The notes under the pieces: generated by a model
Seen by the model: the letters and a program-made list of their open reading frames with translations, nothing else
Database searches by the model: none
Told to the model about the DNA's origin: nothing
In this document: in pieces, positions 1-11,100 of the stretch
Numbering within the stretch: position 1 is the first letter of the stretch
Layout: each line of letters starts with the position of its first letter
From: Branchiostoma floridae
Taxonomy: Eukaryota; Chordata; Leptocardii; Amphioxiformes; Branchiostomatidae
DNA length: 64,000 nucleotides
NCBI RefSeq assembly: GCF_000003815.2
Contig: NC_049979.1
Span: 5,159,873-5,223,872, forward strand
Direction: 5' to 3'
Position numbers and translations under genes: made by a program

Positions 1-251
1 TATCAAGAAACACATATGATAAGTACCTGAGAACAAAGGCATTCCTGTTCAATGACTCACCTGTAAAAACAGAAATCAAAGATGCATATCGATCACCCCG
101 TTTTTAAACAATTTTTGTCAGTTTTAATTTGAATGCTGTGTTGGCCAAACAACACAACTATCAATACTAAAAAGAAAGTTCTGATGTCAGTTTAGTGCTT
201 CCGGCATTACAATATCAGCAATAATGTCATATTATATACGTGCATTAGCTT

Positions 252-437
252 ACTCTCCAAGCAGAGGTTAGGCTCCGGCTGTCTTTTGACGTTTTTTTGG
301 CCCTTTTAACGGGCTTTCTCTTTTGTCATGTTTCTTGAAGTCGGCCAGCCAATACAAGATACAATACAAAGTAGAAAGCCCGATAAAAACAACTAAAATG
401 TTTTATAAACAGCCGGAGCCTAACTTCTGCTTGGAGA
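252..437. mobile_element. Foldback MITE, CTCCAAGCAGA-ended family, copy 1
   Basis: About 185 bp with long imperfect terminal inverted repeats: CTCTCCAAGCAGAGGTTAGG on the left, and the reverse complement of CTCCAAGCAGAAGTTAGG on the right. There is no coding capacity. The same termini recur at 10282-10328, 13207-13513, 35594-35794, 60134-60302 and 63236-63411, which makes this the most frequent repeat family in the window. Confidence 0.75.
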
Positions 438-1062
438 ATATATTGGCTGTCATCCTAACCTCCTACACGCCTGAACAGAGTGTCGGCCTATGTTATTATC
501 AACGTTTACGAGCTATATATACCCATCGGGCTGACCGACCAAAGAGCAAAGCGCCTAGAAACCAATCCTCGCTTCGCACGTTATGAGGAAACGTGGATAC
601 TGACAGATTCACAGGTAACAAAAAGGACACCTGGACGCTGGAAGCGCAGAGAAAGGGCTTGTGGGTATTACAGTTACTTGGGTTTCTCTTGTTTAAAGCT
701 CCAGCGTGCCAGAACACACGAGATTGCGTTACCACACGGATATTGCGCTCGTGGGCTGCGCCTTGACTTTGCGGCTCCCTTTCTTTCCATCTGACATCAA
801 ACGGACATACCTCAGCCAAAGACAATGGGAAAATAAACAGGAATTCGAACCATTTGATTTGAACATGCTTTTCTAGCCCCCTCCGTGACAGAGGTGCAGG
901 TGCAGGAAGAAAAGCGTCGTGCATTTTTGTCGTGTCTGAACCGTACATCATCGTTTGACCTATAATTGGCCTGAACTGTGGCCAGAACTTACAAGGAAGG
1001 GGTGCGCATATTCTCAAGGAGAGCAAAATGCCCATCAAAAACGGAGACCCAAATACAGCACT

Positions 1063-1128
1063 AGCCTGAGTACCATCCTCCGTAGTGACCGCTGACTCAC
1101 TACGGAGGATGGTACTCGGGCTAGTACA
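1063..1128. repeat. 66-bp near-perfect foldback
   Basis: The left arm begins CTAGCCTGAGTACCATCCTC and the right arm is its reverse complement with one change (CGAGTACC). The arms are about 28 bp and are separated by only a few bases. It could be a minimal MITE or an internally deleted element. A CTAGCCTGAGTA start recurs at 41219 without its partner arm. Confidence 0.7.
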
Positions 1129-1157
1129 GCACTGCTCAGTACTAAACAATACTCAAG

Positions 1158-1362
1158 ATACATCTATCTGTATCTGTATCTATATAATATATAGCAGGTA
1201 TAACCGCCCTTCGGCGTAACACACCAGCTTCGCAGGCACGCAGCGTGGCAGCAGCTGGTTATATTAAACTGAACGACCTGTCACACCTAGCTTTTGCACA
1301 TCAATCTGCACGTGTTCTTTAAAACTATCCAGAGAAGATGCCCCTACTGTACTTGGTGATAA
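1158..1362 (-). repeat. Dispersed repeat, copy 1 (complete)
   Basis: On the minus strand this runs from TTATCACCAAG through CTCTGGATAGTTTTAAAGAA, GTGCAAAAG.TAGGTGTGAC and GCTGGTGTGTTACGCC to CTATATAGATACAGAT. Copies lie on the plus strand at 29440-29640 (full length), 53955-54068 and 26468-26535 (3' parts). I see no terminal inverted repeats or tRNA-like promoter, so the class is unknown. Confidence 0.65.
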
Positions 1363-2371
1363 CATATTGGACTCATATTCTTCTCTATGATAGTTCCGGG
1401 AAAACACGGATTTTTGAAAACATCTATCCTAGGTTGGTAACTCTGGTGCTTGAAGGCCTGACTGTTTCTAGTTCTTTTTTAAGCTGGTTAGAAATTCATC
1501 AGTCGGTACGTCCACTAGTTTATTGGTCATTTTGTACATCATGCAAAGTCTGGACATTTTCCTTCTGTCTTCAAGTGTCATCCATTGCAGTTCTGCTTTC
1601 ATCTAACTCATCTATGAAGTAAATAAACCATGATGTATGCCCGCCCACGCATAAGGTCTTAGACTTAATTTTCCACATTTCTCAAAATTAGGACAGTGAT
1701 CCTTTTTTGCTAGCCTAATTAAGCAACAGGCTGAAGGCATCGCCATATAAGGTTGTGAATCAAGCTGACACCGTTAGACGAGAAATTTGTAAGAATCGGA
1801 ATGTTCCTATAGCTTAATTTCACTTTGTCCCTTCTCACAACTTGTGTTGATGTTCTTTCCAAGTGTTCATTAAACCACATCGAAAGAACATTGTTTAAAG
1901 ATTGTTTAAAGAATTCACAATTATATTCCCCAGCTTTCCCAGATTTACGGACGAACAGAAAGCAACGTTCCTCTTAAAATCACAAAACCCCAAAATTGTA
2001 GAAAAAGTGGGACTCTTCCTCTGCTTCCAAAAAAGAAGTCAAACCCAACCTATCTAGATATAATCAACACTCGTATTCCAGTAGTCCCTTTGTATGATAA
2101 TATTTATCACAGTTCATTTTTTTTTAAATTTATTGTCAATGATACATTATAATACAGAAAAAGCATAGCCTCCCTTACATATCAACCTATGTCTAACAGT
2201 CCACATCATATACTTAACAGTGTTTTACAGTTCATTGTTACATTCATATTCCCTATCTTGTTTGTACCATGTACTTGAAGATTACCCTAAGAAATTAGCC
2301 TACGGACACGAATTTGCAAATAAAACTTTTAAACTATTAACATATTGGATCCTATTATAATATGATTTCAG

Positions 2372-2611
2372 GTCCTTCAGGGCGGTGGACAGGAGTCCCC
2401 CACCAAGCCGAAGGGTCGGCCGAGGAAAGAGCAGAATGACTACATGAAGGATGGAGAAGAACAGGAAGTCTCTACAACCTCCCCGAGTGCGTCACTTCCG
2501 GTTTCCTCCAGCCCAGCGTCATCGCCATCACCGAGTCCTTCCACTCAGCCCGTGACATCATCAGATCCAAGGGAGCATGCGCAAAAACTCATAGCAAATG
2601 ACATGGAGTAA
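2372..2611 (+). CDS. Terminal exon of an AT-hook protein (rest of gene not seen)
   Basis: The exon follows a TTTCAG acceptor, is open from its first base (phase 0) and ends at TAA 2609-2611, giving 79 residues. It begins VLQGGGQESP and then reads TKPKGRPRKEQND. The GRPRK core with flanking basic residues is a classic AT-hook, which binds the minor groove of AT-rich DNA. The remainder is a Ser/Pro/Thr-rich tail ending KLIANDME. This suggests a nuclear, chromatin-associated protein, but I do not recognise the family. No upstream exon is evident in 1-2371, so the rest presumably lies left of the window. The first AATAAA I see downstream is at 4067-4072. The exon is too short to appear as a long ATG-started ORF; its support is the acceptor, the open frame and the motif. 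Confidence 0.6.
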   Translation, partial: VLQGGGQESPTKPKGRPRKEQNDYMKDGEEQEVSTTSPSASLPVSSSPASSPSPSPSTQPVTSSDPREHAQKLIANDME

Positions 2612-3689
2612 TTGTGTCGTGCCACAAAGTAACTCGGACAATGCCATACACCTCGTCGGACGGAATAGTGCCGACACAGAAAACTGTCGAATCTCCGTCG
2701 TTACCTTTTGTGATAATGGCCCCTGGTTTCTTGCATTATTTTCCAGACCGTCATTTACGCTACTGTACATATGAACCGATCTGGGAGTACCTGTCCTAAT
2801 CGGAACACGCGCGTGGATTCTGACAAACTTGTGGTCGATTTATGGGTTGTTCCGACAAGTGCAATAGGAATGCGGCGTCAGAAACACCCAGTCGCCTTAG
2901 CCCACACGAGCACACAATGATCGACGAAAGGTAAATTACTAGTAGTATCAAAATAATTCTCTGACGGAGGAGTATCGAACCACAGTCAGTGTCCGGGGAC
3001 ACAATCTCCACAGTCGGGACAGTAGCCGCACAGAAAACAACTTCTGACTGTAGAAGCAAAGATCATACAGAGTTTGTAACCGATAGCCAAAAGTGAGAAA
3101 TCTTAGTGCCTATATCATCATCTAACGATGGACTGTGTAAATAGATGATTAGGGAGCTGTAGATGTTTTGATAAATGAACATGTAAGAATAGAATATTTT
3201 GTCAGCCGAAGTTAATTGGTTGCTCTCCAAGTGATCTCCGAGCTTTTGCCTCGTGTAAGTACTAGTATCCTGACGCCACTCATCAGATATTGTGGATATA
3301 GGATGTAGAACCTAGTTCTCTGGGGAACAGTGAGATGCGCTATGTGCCTTAATGTTTTTTTCCATTTTCAAAAGTGTGTTTAAGTTCAAGCGTTTTAATT
3401 GAACTAACACTGAACCATGTGCTCTTAACGGTCCCGAATCATGAAGTTCTTTTCTTTTTTAAACTAGACCTACCTACGTACCAAATATCATGACAATCCA
3501 TCCATAGCTTCTTATTATAGACTTATATATCAAGTTATCCTGGCCAAAATCATCTGGAAGAACAGACGCAGACACATGCACAGGCAACGCCCAAAACAAT
3601 ACATCCATTTTTCATGGGGGACAATTGGGCAGGACTTCCCATCAAACAGCCAGCCACGACGTCCCCTGTACGTTATCTGCCAGGCTCCA

Positions 3690-3900
3690 CAGGTCGCTGG
3701 AAAAATAGTAGAAATTGGCCAAATAAGACAGAAAACACGCCAGAGGAGTTAGATGTTATAGTTAGAGTTAGAGTTAGAGAAGAATACAGTTTGCGACCAG
3801 GCCGGCCAACACTCCTAGGCCAACGAACTCCTACTAGGTTTTTATTAATAACTTGGCCAATGTCCCCTATTCGGCCAGGAAGGGTTTGGTAGAGACCACC
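3690..3900 (-). repeat. Dispersed repeat (partner at 57205-57375)
   Basis: Shared blocks in opposite orientation include the stretch with GGCCAAATAAG, the TTTGTGACC-like and CTAGGCCAA blocks, CCTACTAGG and GGCCAGG...GGTAGAGAC. The copy at 57205-57375 lies in CFAP44 intron 31. The short ORFs in both copies come from the repeat. Class not identified. Confidence 0.5.
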
Positions 3901-5176
3901 TGTACATGTAGGTTGCAGGGGGAGAAATACCAGGCAGGAGAAACCATAGTCTCCATCCGGAAGAACCCTTTGTGGGCGCACGAACTTGATATTTCCACGC
4001 AGGTGGTAGTCAACTGGGGAGGCCTCCTCTCGCCACTGGGCATGCTTTAAGGGGCCACTGATTAGCAATAAAAGGGCGACTCGTCAAGGAAAGCTTAGGA
4101 GAGTTTAATCATCGTACGAGGTGGACTATTACCGTATCGCAGTAAACAGATAAATAGCATTTCTTTGTCTAATCCGTGAAAACAATGTGAACAGAACGTT
4201 TAACGACATTCAATATACCACGTATTGTATATGCCCGTGCACATAGCAAGGCCCTATGAAAACACCTTTGTTCTACAATAGAGTAAAATTACACTGAAAA
4301 TAAAATTAAGGCCGGTGGTTTTCTTTGCTGGTGGTAACAGGTAGCAGTTGGTGAATGAGAAAGCGACGATGTTACGTGAAGGTGCGGGTGGTAAGTTGTA
4401 GCTGGACCTATTACTGTCACACCCGGCACAAATGGGGTCTTTGTGGAGGTCAACGCTTCCAGCGGGTACTTGGCGAGTGATATCACTAATGGCTTTTTCA
4501 AACATTTCTCGCCGCTAAGGACAGGTAAAGGCGGCTTTGGGTGGGCACAGGCTAGAATGCACACAAGTAAATACAAACCAATCATACAAGCGTATTCACC
4601 CAATCCAAAGTACGTTACAACTCTTTACAATTCAATAGAATACTAATAAAAGTTGAATATACAGTTTAGATTGAAGGAACGTAGTTTGTTTTGATCTCCA
4701 CGTTATGCTAAGTACTAGTAACCTTACAAAACCATTGAAATAGGTTAGCTGAAGGAGGTCAAATTCCTTGGTCAAGTTGAAACATGTTGATTTTTGAAGG
4801 ACACAGTTCAATTGTACTTTATCAACTCTGTCAGACGCTCCCTATGACAGATAAGCAAAAATTGGGAAAAACGGCATCAGGTGTGACTAAATTTAATATC
4901 CTATTTTAAACTTTGTAAAATTCTGTACTTTCTTTCTGAGTGACAATGAGATAAGAGGCAGGAAATGAATGTACACAAAGCTTGTATTCAGTCGCATCTG
5001 AAGATGTTTATTGCATTTAAAGATGTGGAATGTGCTGCACTAAAAATTGGTCCATTTTCCAATGTGACATTTGCTACTCAATTCCGTCTTGCTGTAACAT
5101 CAAGGCAAGCCATTACTTCATGTAACATCACCACACACCATAGGCAATACATGTACTTTTTTGGCCCCTAGGGGTT

Positions 5177-5416
5177 GTATCTCACTGCACTTAGGACACA
5201 GGTGTGGCACTGCGGGGTTCGAAAGATTACTCAACGAATTTCAGAGATAAAGAACAAATTTTCTTAGGTTTTGTGTACTTTGTTGCCTTCTAAGTCATAC
5301 TTTTACATATTATCCAATATCTAAATTATAACAAATTATAACAAAAATAACACAACAGTGCCACAGTGAACAAACCATGCAGTGCCACACTGGTGCTCCA
5401 AGTGCAGTGAGATACC
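5177..5416. mobile_element. MITE-like inverted repeat, about 240 bp
   Basis: The left end reads GTATCTCACTGCACTT and then GGTGTGGCACTGC. The right end is the inverted equivalent, GCAGTGCCACACTGG and AAGTGCAGTGAGATAC. The interior is AT-rich with no ORF. Confidence 0.6.
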
Positions 5417-6869
5417 ACCTTAAGAAAGTGCCCCTAGAAAGTACACTTTGCCCCACCCACTAATCTTCACATTATTTTGGTGGAAAGCAGCAACTGCATC
5501 GTTTCAATACCCCTGGTGCAACACAGAGCAGTGAATGGGTGGGTATCGTAAGCACTGTGGCAAAACTGCCACCTGATACAACAATACAGTATATCTTTCC
5601 TATAATCATTAATATAAACTTTGGCAGAATTCATATACGTGTACACAGCACATCAGGAAAAATATTGGAATCCTTACCAAATATTGTAATATAGGTATGG
5701 TTAGGAGCCACAACTCCCAACATATCAAATTTCATCTTTAGCATATCATAATTCATATAGACTAAGTACAGTTATAAATCATACTACTCCATTAAATATA
5801 GCTAAAATTGCCTACAAGAACATGCACATTGAGTGTGCAAGCTGTGCAACAAACTGACGTAGTTACATTGTATCTTTTGCTCATTCAGTGTGGAAGTCTC
5901 TAGTTGGACTTCTTTATCTGAGTTGTGAAGGACTACACCTCCTCCATTGTTGATTTGGTTTCAGTAGCATCTTCATAAGAATATATACCGGTATGTGATA
6001 CCATTAGCATTTAGAATCCTTGTCATTGTACTCTCCACTTAATCTTACTCTACTGGCATTAGTTACCATTACTATAGAACCATTGAAAGAATTCACAGTT
6101 AAGACTACTAACTATTGGTAATAAATAGATATAGCTAAGCAATAAAGTATTTGGATAGTATTCATACCACATAGCAAATATATACATTTAAAGACCACTA
6201 TTTCATAATTATAAAACAGCAATTCATCAATACAATCTGGAGTAGAGGAATTATAAACAACATTGACAGCTTTTTTCACAGAACATTACTTAATTGCAAC
6301 AGACATACATGTACAAAAGTTTATCACTCTGATGTCCTTATATCTTCGGTATCATTTGGAATCAATGGGCATAATTGTTCTTATCATCTAATGTGAGAAT
6401 AGAAGGAAAAAGATGGTGTGACAGGGGACATAAACTTCATGGTGGGTATTCATATCAAAAAGTTTGATATGCAATTTTGACACGTTGGAATGAATGGGTT
6501 CAACTAAAAATGAAGAAGGAGCTTATTTTGCGACAAACAAAGTTGCAATGACGTTGTGGTGACATTTTGATAAACCCTCTGCCCTTTTCACTGTTTCCTT
6601 TCTAGAGTCTTTTAGGTCAGCATGACTGAATTTAAAGCACATGTGACCATATACCGACAAACTGTAGCAGTTAGAGAGACAACAACAACAACACAATTTC
6701 ATCACCAGAATTTTCACATCACATGGTTTTGGTTCAGCTGACCTTGCCTTACCTATAAACACACATAATTGAATAGTCCAAGAATCTTTAGAGGATTGAA
6801 ATGAATGCATCTGTCAGGAAAAGCTCACTGTAATAAATGGCATATTTGTTAACGATTACCAATAAGTAT

Positions 6870-7240
6870 GTGCCAACTTTGACTCTGAATATGCAAAGTT
6901 GGCTAACATGATGTGCCATTTTGCCAACAAGCCATAAAGATCATGAATGTTGAGCAATTTACAATGATAAAATGGAAGCCTATAGACTAGGGGTGTTTAC
7001 CAGTACAGAAAATTCAGGTCCAGGTCCAGGTCCAGGTCCAGAGGATCAGTTCCAGGTCTGGACCTGAACCTGGATATAACTATCTGTGAAAACTTTTGAA
7101 TGGCCGGGGATGGGCCAACTTTGACTCTGAATTTGTGTGCAAAGTTGGCTAAGGTGGTATGCCATATTGCGAAGAAGCCATAAAGATCATGTTGAAAAAT
7201 TTACAACCCTAGAATGGAAGCCTAAAGACAAAACACACAG
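6870..7240. repeat. Tandem duplication interrupted by a hAT-like element end
   Basis: Two copies of a roughly 115-bp segment (about 6872-6987 and 7111-7230) share CCAACTTTGACTCTGAAT, GCAAAGTTGGCTAA, AAGCCATAAAGATCATG and AATGGAAGCCTA. Between them, 6988-7074 resembles the right end of the element at 58009-58441: a CTAGGGGTG start, CAGTACAGAAAATTCAGGTC, then repeated CAGGTC units. Confidence 0.55.
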
Positions 7241-7279
7241 AGTCCCTGGCACCTGGGCCCAAACAGGAAATTTCAGGGG

Positions 7280-7560
7280 TGTAGCCAGCCAGCACCCGTC
7301 CTTCTGTCCTTTGATGGAATTTTGTAGGTGGGTACGGAAAAAAAATTTGCCCATTCCGTCCTCTGTGACGGACAGAAATCGATGTACATGTAACGTTACA
7401 TATAATAAAACTGTCTCCCTTTTGTAATTTTTCAACCAAACATATGCCATTGAACAGCTTAGTCTACCAGCAAAATTCACTCCTCAAAATGCAGGAAATA
7501 GCGTTTCAGGGGGTCTAAATTGCAAAATTTTCTAGGGTAGCATGCCCTCTTACCCCCTAG
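7280..7560. repeat. Dispersed repeat (partner at 51650-51880)
   Basis: Both copies share CCTTCTGTCCTTTGA, AATTTTGCCCATTC, GTGAC.GACAAAATC-like and AGTCTACCAGCAAAA blocks in the same order. The second copy is in CFAP44 intron 24. Neither encodes a convincing protein. Confidence 0.5.
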
Positions 7561-8172
7561 GAATGATAGGATTCAAAATCAAGGGGACGGCTGGCTACAA
7601 CCCTGAAAGGAATACATAGTTTCTTGTGAAATAAATTTTGCCGAGTTAATGCCAACATTTTGATTCTGTGCTGCTTGAAGCCTGGTGGCATGCATAGTAA
7701 CCTTTGTGCATAGCGAGTAGTACTAGAAAATCCCTGCAGCACCAGTGGGCCTGTACAATAGGTGGGAGAAGGTAGCAGGCAGGAATGGTACGATAAACAT
7801 AACATTAACACATTCACAGATGGCAGAAGCTACTTGGTGACCCTTTCTTTTACTTAGGAGCTGCATGCTGTTGAGGGCTTGCAGCATCAATGAGCTACCA
7901 GTAGGAACATGCTCATACAGAAATGTTGCACTTTTGCTATGAAGAATTTTTAACTTTGGTCACAGAGTGCATTGTGTATAATACCAGACTTGTTTTTTCC
8001 ACATGTTCTCACTGGAACACACGGAAAATTATTGTCTTAAAAGATGATAAAAGATGATAAAACATGTATGTATATCTCATCTAAATTTTTCTCTTCTAAT
8101 CATAAACTACTGATCCTGTGGGTCTCGGGATAAGAATTGCTTATACTGGGCCAGAAATGATAAGAGTCATCA

Positions 8173-11100
8173 TCACGGTGCGGTTTCTCCTGATGCTTTG
8201 CGTACACTGGATTCTACCTGCTTGAGGAACATGTTGGCCACCTGTCCACACCGAGAAGCTTTGGTATCAGGTTCCTCCATCTTTGCCTTCATACCTTCAA
8301 GTAGCAAGGAAATGTCCGTGTCAAGCTTGTACTGAAACAGAAAAAAGTGGCATACTTAGACAACGTCACTTCTCACACGTCACATAATAAATGAAATCAG
8401 GAATACATGTATATGAAAAGCAAAGGAACAAAATGCATTTTCTGAATTCACTTCTGAATCAATGATTTCTTTGGAAATGACTTAAAAGAGCAATGAAAAC
8501 TGCAATACTATACTCTGCTGTTCTGGGAACCCTGACCACTTTAACATCTGGAATCGTCCAAGGGAGCTGATTGGTCCCTACACACAAGCAAATTACGAAT
8601 GGGCTAAAGCGCTCGCTCCAATAGGCGTTCCAACACCCGAAAACCATGTTGTCATCAAACGAGCGGTCTAGAACCCATTCCTTACTTTGCTCATTAACAG
8701 ACATTACCACCAAACAGTTTGAATGTGCAGGTCTCCAGATGGGTAGCAGAAGCGAACTACTACCTGGATGGTACCCAGGCTACTACACGACAGCTCTGTT
8801 AGGTAAAAACAGCACACCTATCAAACATGACTGAGCTAAATAAACGAGTTACCTGTTCAATTGCTTCATATATAGCCTTGAACGCTGGCTGCTTCTCGTT
8901 GAAGAAGACTCGCCGGCAGCCGTGCACCATTCTGACCCCGTGTGTTTCGGCTGACTTGCAGTTCTGCATGTACATGCAGTGGTCTGGTCTGTAGTTCCAC
9001 TCACAGGGGAACACCAACAGCCGCTCTGTACATGCAGGGGAGTCACAGCAAAGTGTTACACAATGGAAATTTAAAAGGACGCTCAAAACATGCTGCAAAC
9101 AGACCCTTTGACTTATTGGGTCCCTCAACAATTCAGCACAGGATCGAGCCACTAACGTTTTCCCGTCAGTAACGCGTGAGGTCACAGAGAGAATTGAATC
9201 TGATTCGCCCGTTTGCAAATCGAAACCTGATTTGAACAAGTGATGATATCCCTCGAAGCATTCGGAACTCATTTGGTCATGTTCGCGTGCGTTCCAAAAT
9301 TTTGAAATAATGGCTACCCCAACTGAGCGGGCAGCACCCAGATTTTCAATAAGATCTCATCACCCAACGACATCTTATCTTTGCTCAATGAAGGTCGATG
9401 TGCAACGAGATACTAATAGTAATATTTAGCCATACCGTGTGTAAAAATGACTTTAAAATTGAATTTGAAAAAACGAAAAAAAATCGCTCTGGGTGCCTTT
9501 AAACAAAGAAAACAATACACTGCATAAGGTCTCCCTACCTGGGTAGTAGTGGAAGAGAATGTTCAAGAGATCCTGGTCTCCCCACGTCAGCTTCAGCTTG
9601 TATTCTTTATAATATGGAATGATTTTGTCTTGGAAATGAAAGGCCCGAAGCCTCGTCAGGTTCATGAGCATGATCCCAGAGTTCAGCCCGGTTTCCCCAT
9701 AGTAGGGATGTCTGGCAAAGCGATTGTACCAGCCAATCGATTTCACTTCATGCTCCGGAGCCAAGGCTGCTAGCTGGGTACTGTTCATTGCAGAGAAGAA
9801 GTTCCAAAGGTTTTCCATTGGTGACAAGAACAGGATGTCGGTATCCACATACAAGAGTGAATCCACATCTGTCAGGAGCTCCTATATGGGATACAGGAAG
9901 CATATGTATAAATTTGAGTCTGCAACAGGTCTATAACATTGCGTCTCTACACCTCAAGCTGGCTACAGGATTATTTGTTTTGGTCTGTGTGGGAATTAAG
10001 TATCAAGCAAGCCTAAATAACAACTGCTAGTATTCCACCTTTTTTTTTATTCTCCATATCTAAACCATCCTGACATTGGTCCATTCTGACATAAAGACAC
10101 ATGCAATTCGTTCAACTTTCGATTACTTAGATTACAAACTTTGTAGAGATAAAGATATTGAACCCAGTTACCAATTCAGACATACGGAGTGTACGAAATG
10201 TAAAAAAGGTAAAGCGGGTTTCAAGCATGATGCTTTTTTGGTTAGGTAGAGTTGGACAGCAAATTTGCAAAGGCGTCACCCTACTCTCGAAGCAGAGGTT
10301 AGGCTCCTCTAACCTCTGCTTGGAGAGTGGCATCGCCCTACTCTCATGTCCCTAATAAACATACCCTCCGGAATAAACAAACCCCCCGGACAAATCGTCA
10401 ATATCTAATAAACGTACCCCCCGGAATAAACATACCCCCCGGAAAATTACCAAATTGACATGTATTTAACTGTGACCATGCTACTTCTGTCCAAAGAAAA
10501 GGAGATGATAAGCAGGTAGGTCTTTTTAGTCATTTATGCCTAAGAACCACATCAGTTAGTTCTATAAATAAAGAGCTGAAGAACTATACATAACTTATTC
10601 GAATCATGATGTTTTCTCGATTTTTTAATAAAAGGTAAGTTGAAATTCGCAGTGAAACCTGCCTTTACACCTGAGTATAGGGGCCACGTAACTGGCCATG
10701 CGGTCAGTTTTCGTCGGTCCCTTGGATTTTTCCCGTTGACCTAAGCATTAAGAAATAGTCCAATAGCGGTCACCTGTCAAATGCGGTCGCGGCCAGACGA
10801 TTTTCAGTCCGGCCGCTATACCAACACTGCCGTCACGGGCGTGTGGCCGTCCGCGTTACGCTGCGCTAAATAGTAAATTATCCACGAGGGGATCACTTTT
10901 TTTTCTGTACTACATCAGCAAAATGTCGGTTCAACTTGGACTCTTTATGAAGGAGACATTGAATGAAGGAAACATTATACAAAATTATGTGATTTTATGC
11001 AAAGTGTTGTTGAATTCACGTGGCGTTTTTTTTCTCATCTCAGACTCTTTGCACGTCTACCCTTCTCTACATCGTCATTTCTGTGCAGACTGGAAGGCTA

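Larger units (their letters stand above)
1..2371. other. Presumed intron of the AT-hook gene; repeats only
   Basis: No exon with plausible splice sites and conserved protein was found. The stretch holds a CTCCAAGCAGA-ended MITE (252-437), a 66-bp foldback (1063-1128) and a reverse-oriented copy of a dispersed 200-bp repeat (1158-1362). The ORF at 499-1149 on the minus strand spans the foldback and has no recognisable protein features. Confidence 0.5.
2612..8172. other. Intergenic stretch between converging genes; no gene seen
   Basis: This lies between the stop of the AT-hook gene (plus) and the stop of the xylosyltransferase gene (minus), so it must hold both 3' UTRs. Candidate poly(A) signals are AATAAA at 4067 (plus) and the minus-strand signal at 5012-5007. 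It also contains a dispersed repeat (3690-3900), a MITE (5177-5416), a tandem duplication with GGTCCA repeats (6870-7240) and another dispersed repeat (7280-7560). The short ORFs here show no conserved domain. Confidence 0.5.

Noticed and set aside
499-1149. 216-residue minus-strand ORF
   Set aside because: It crosses a foldback element, has no domain or biased codon use that I can see, and lies in a presumed intron.
4289-4603. 104-residue minus-strand ORF with a hydrophobic start
   Set aside because: The hydrophobic start looks signal-like, but there is no family similarity, supporting splice structure or promoter; insufficient to call a gene.
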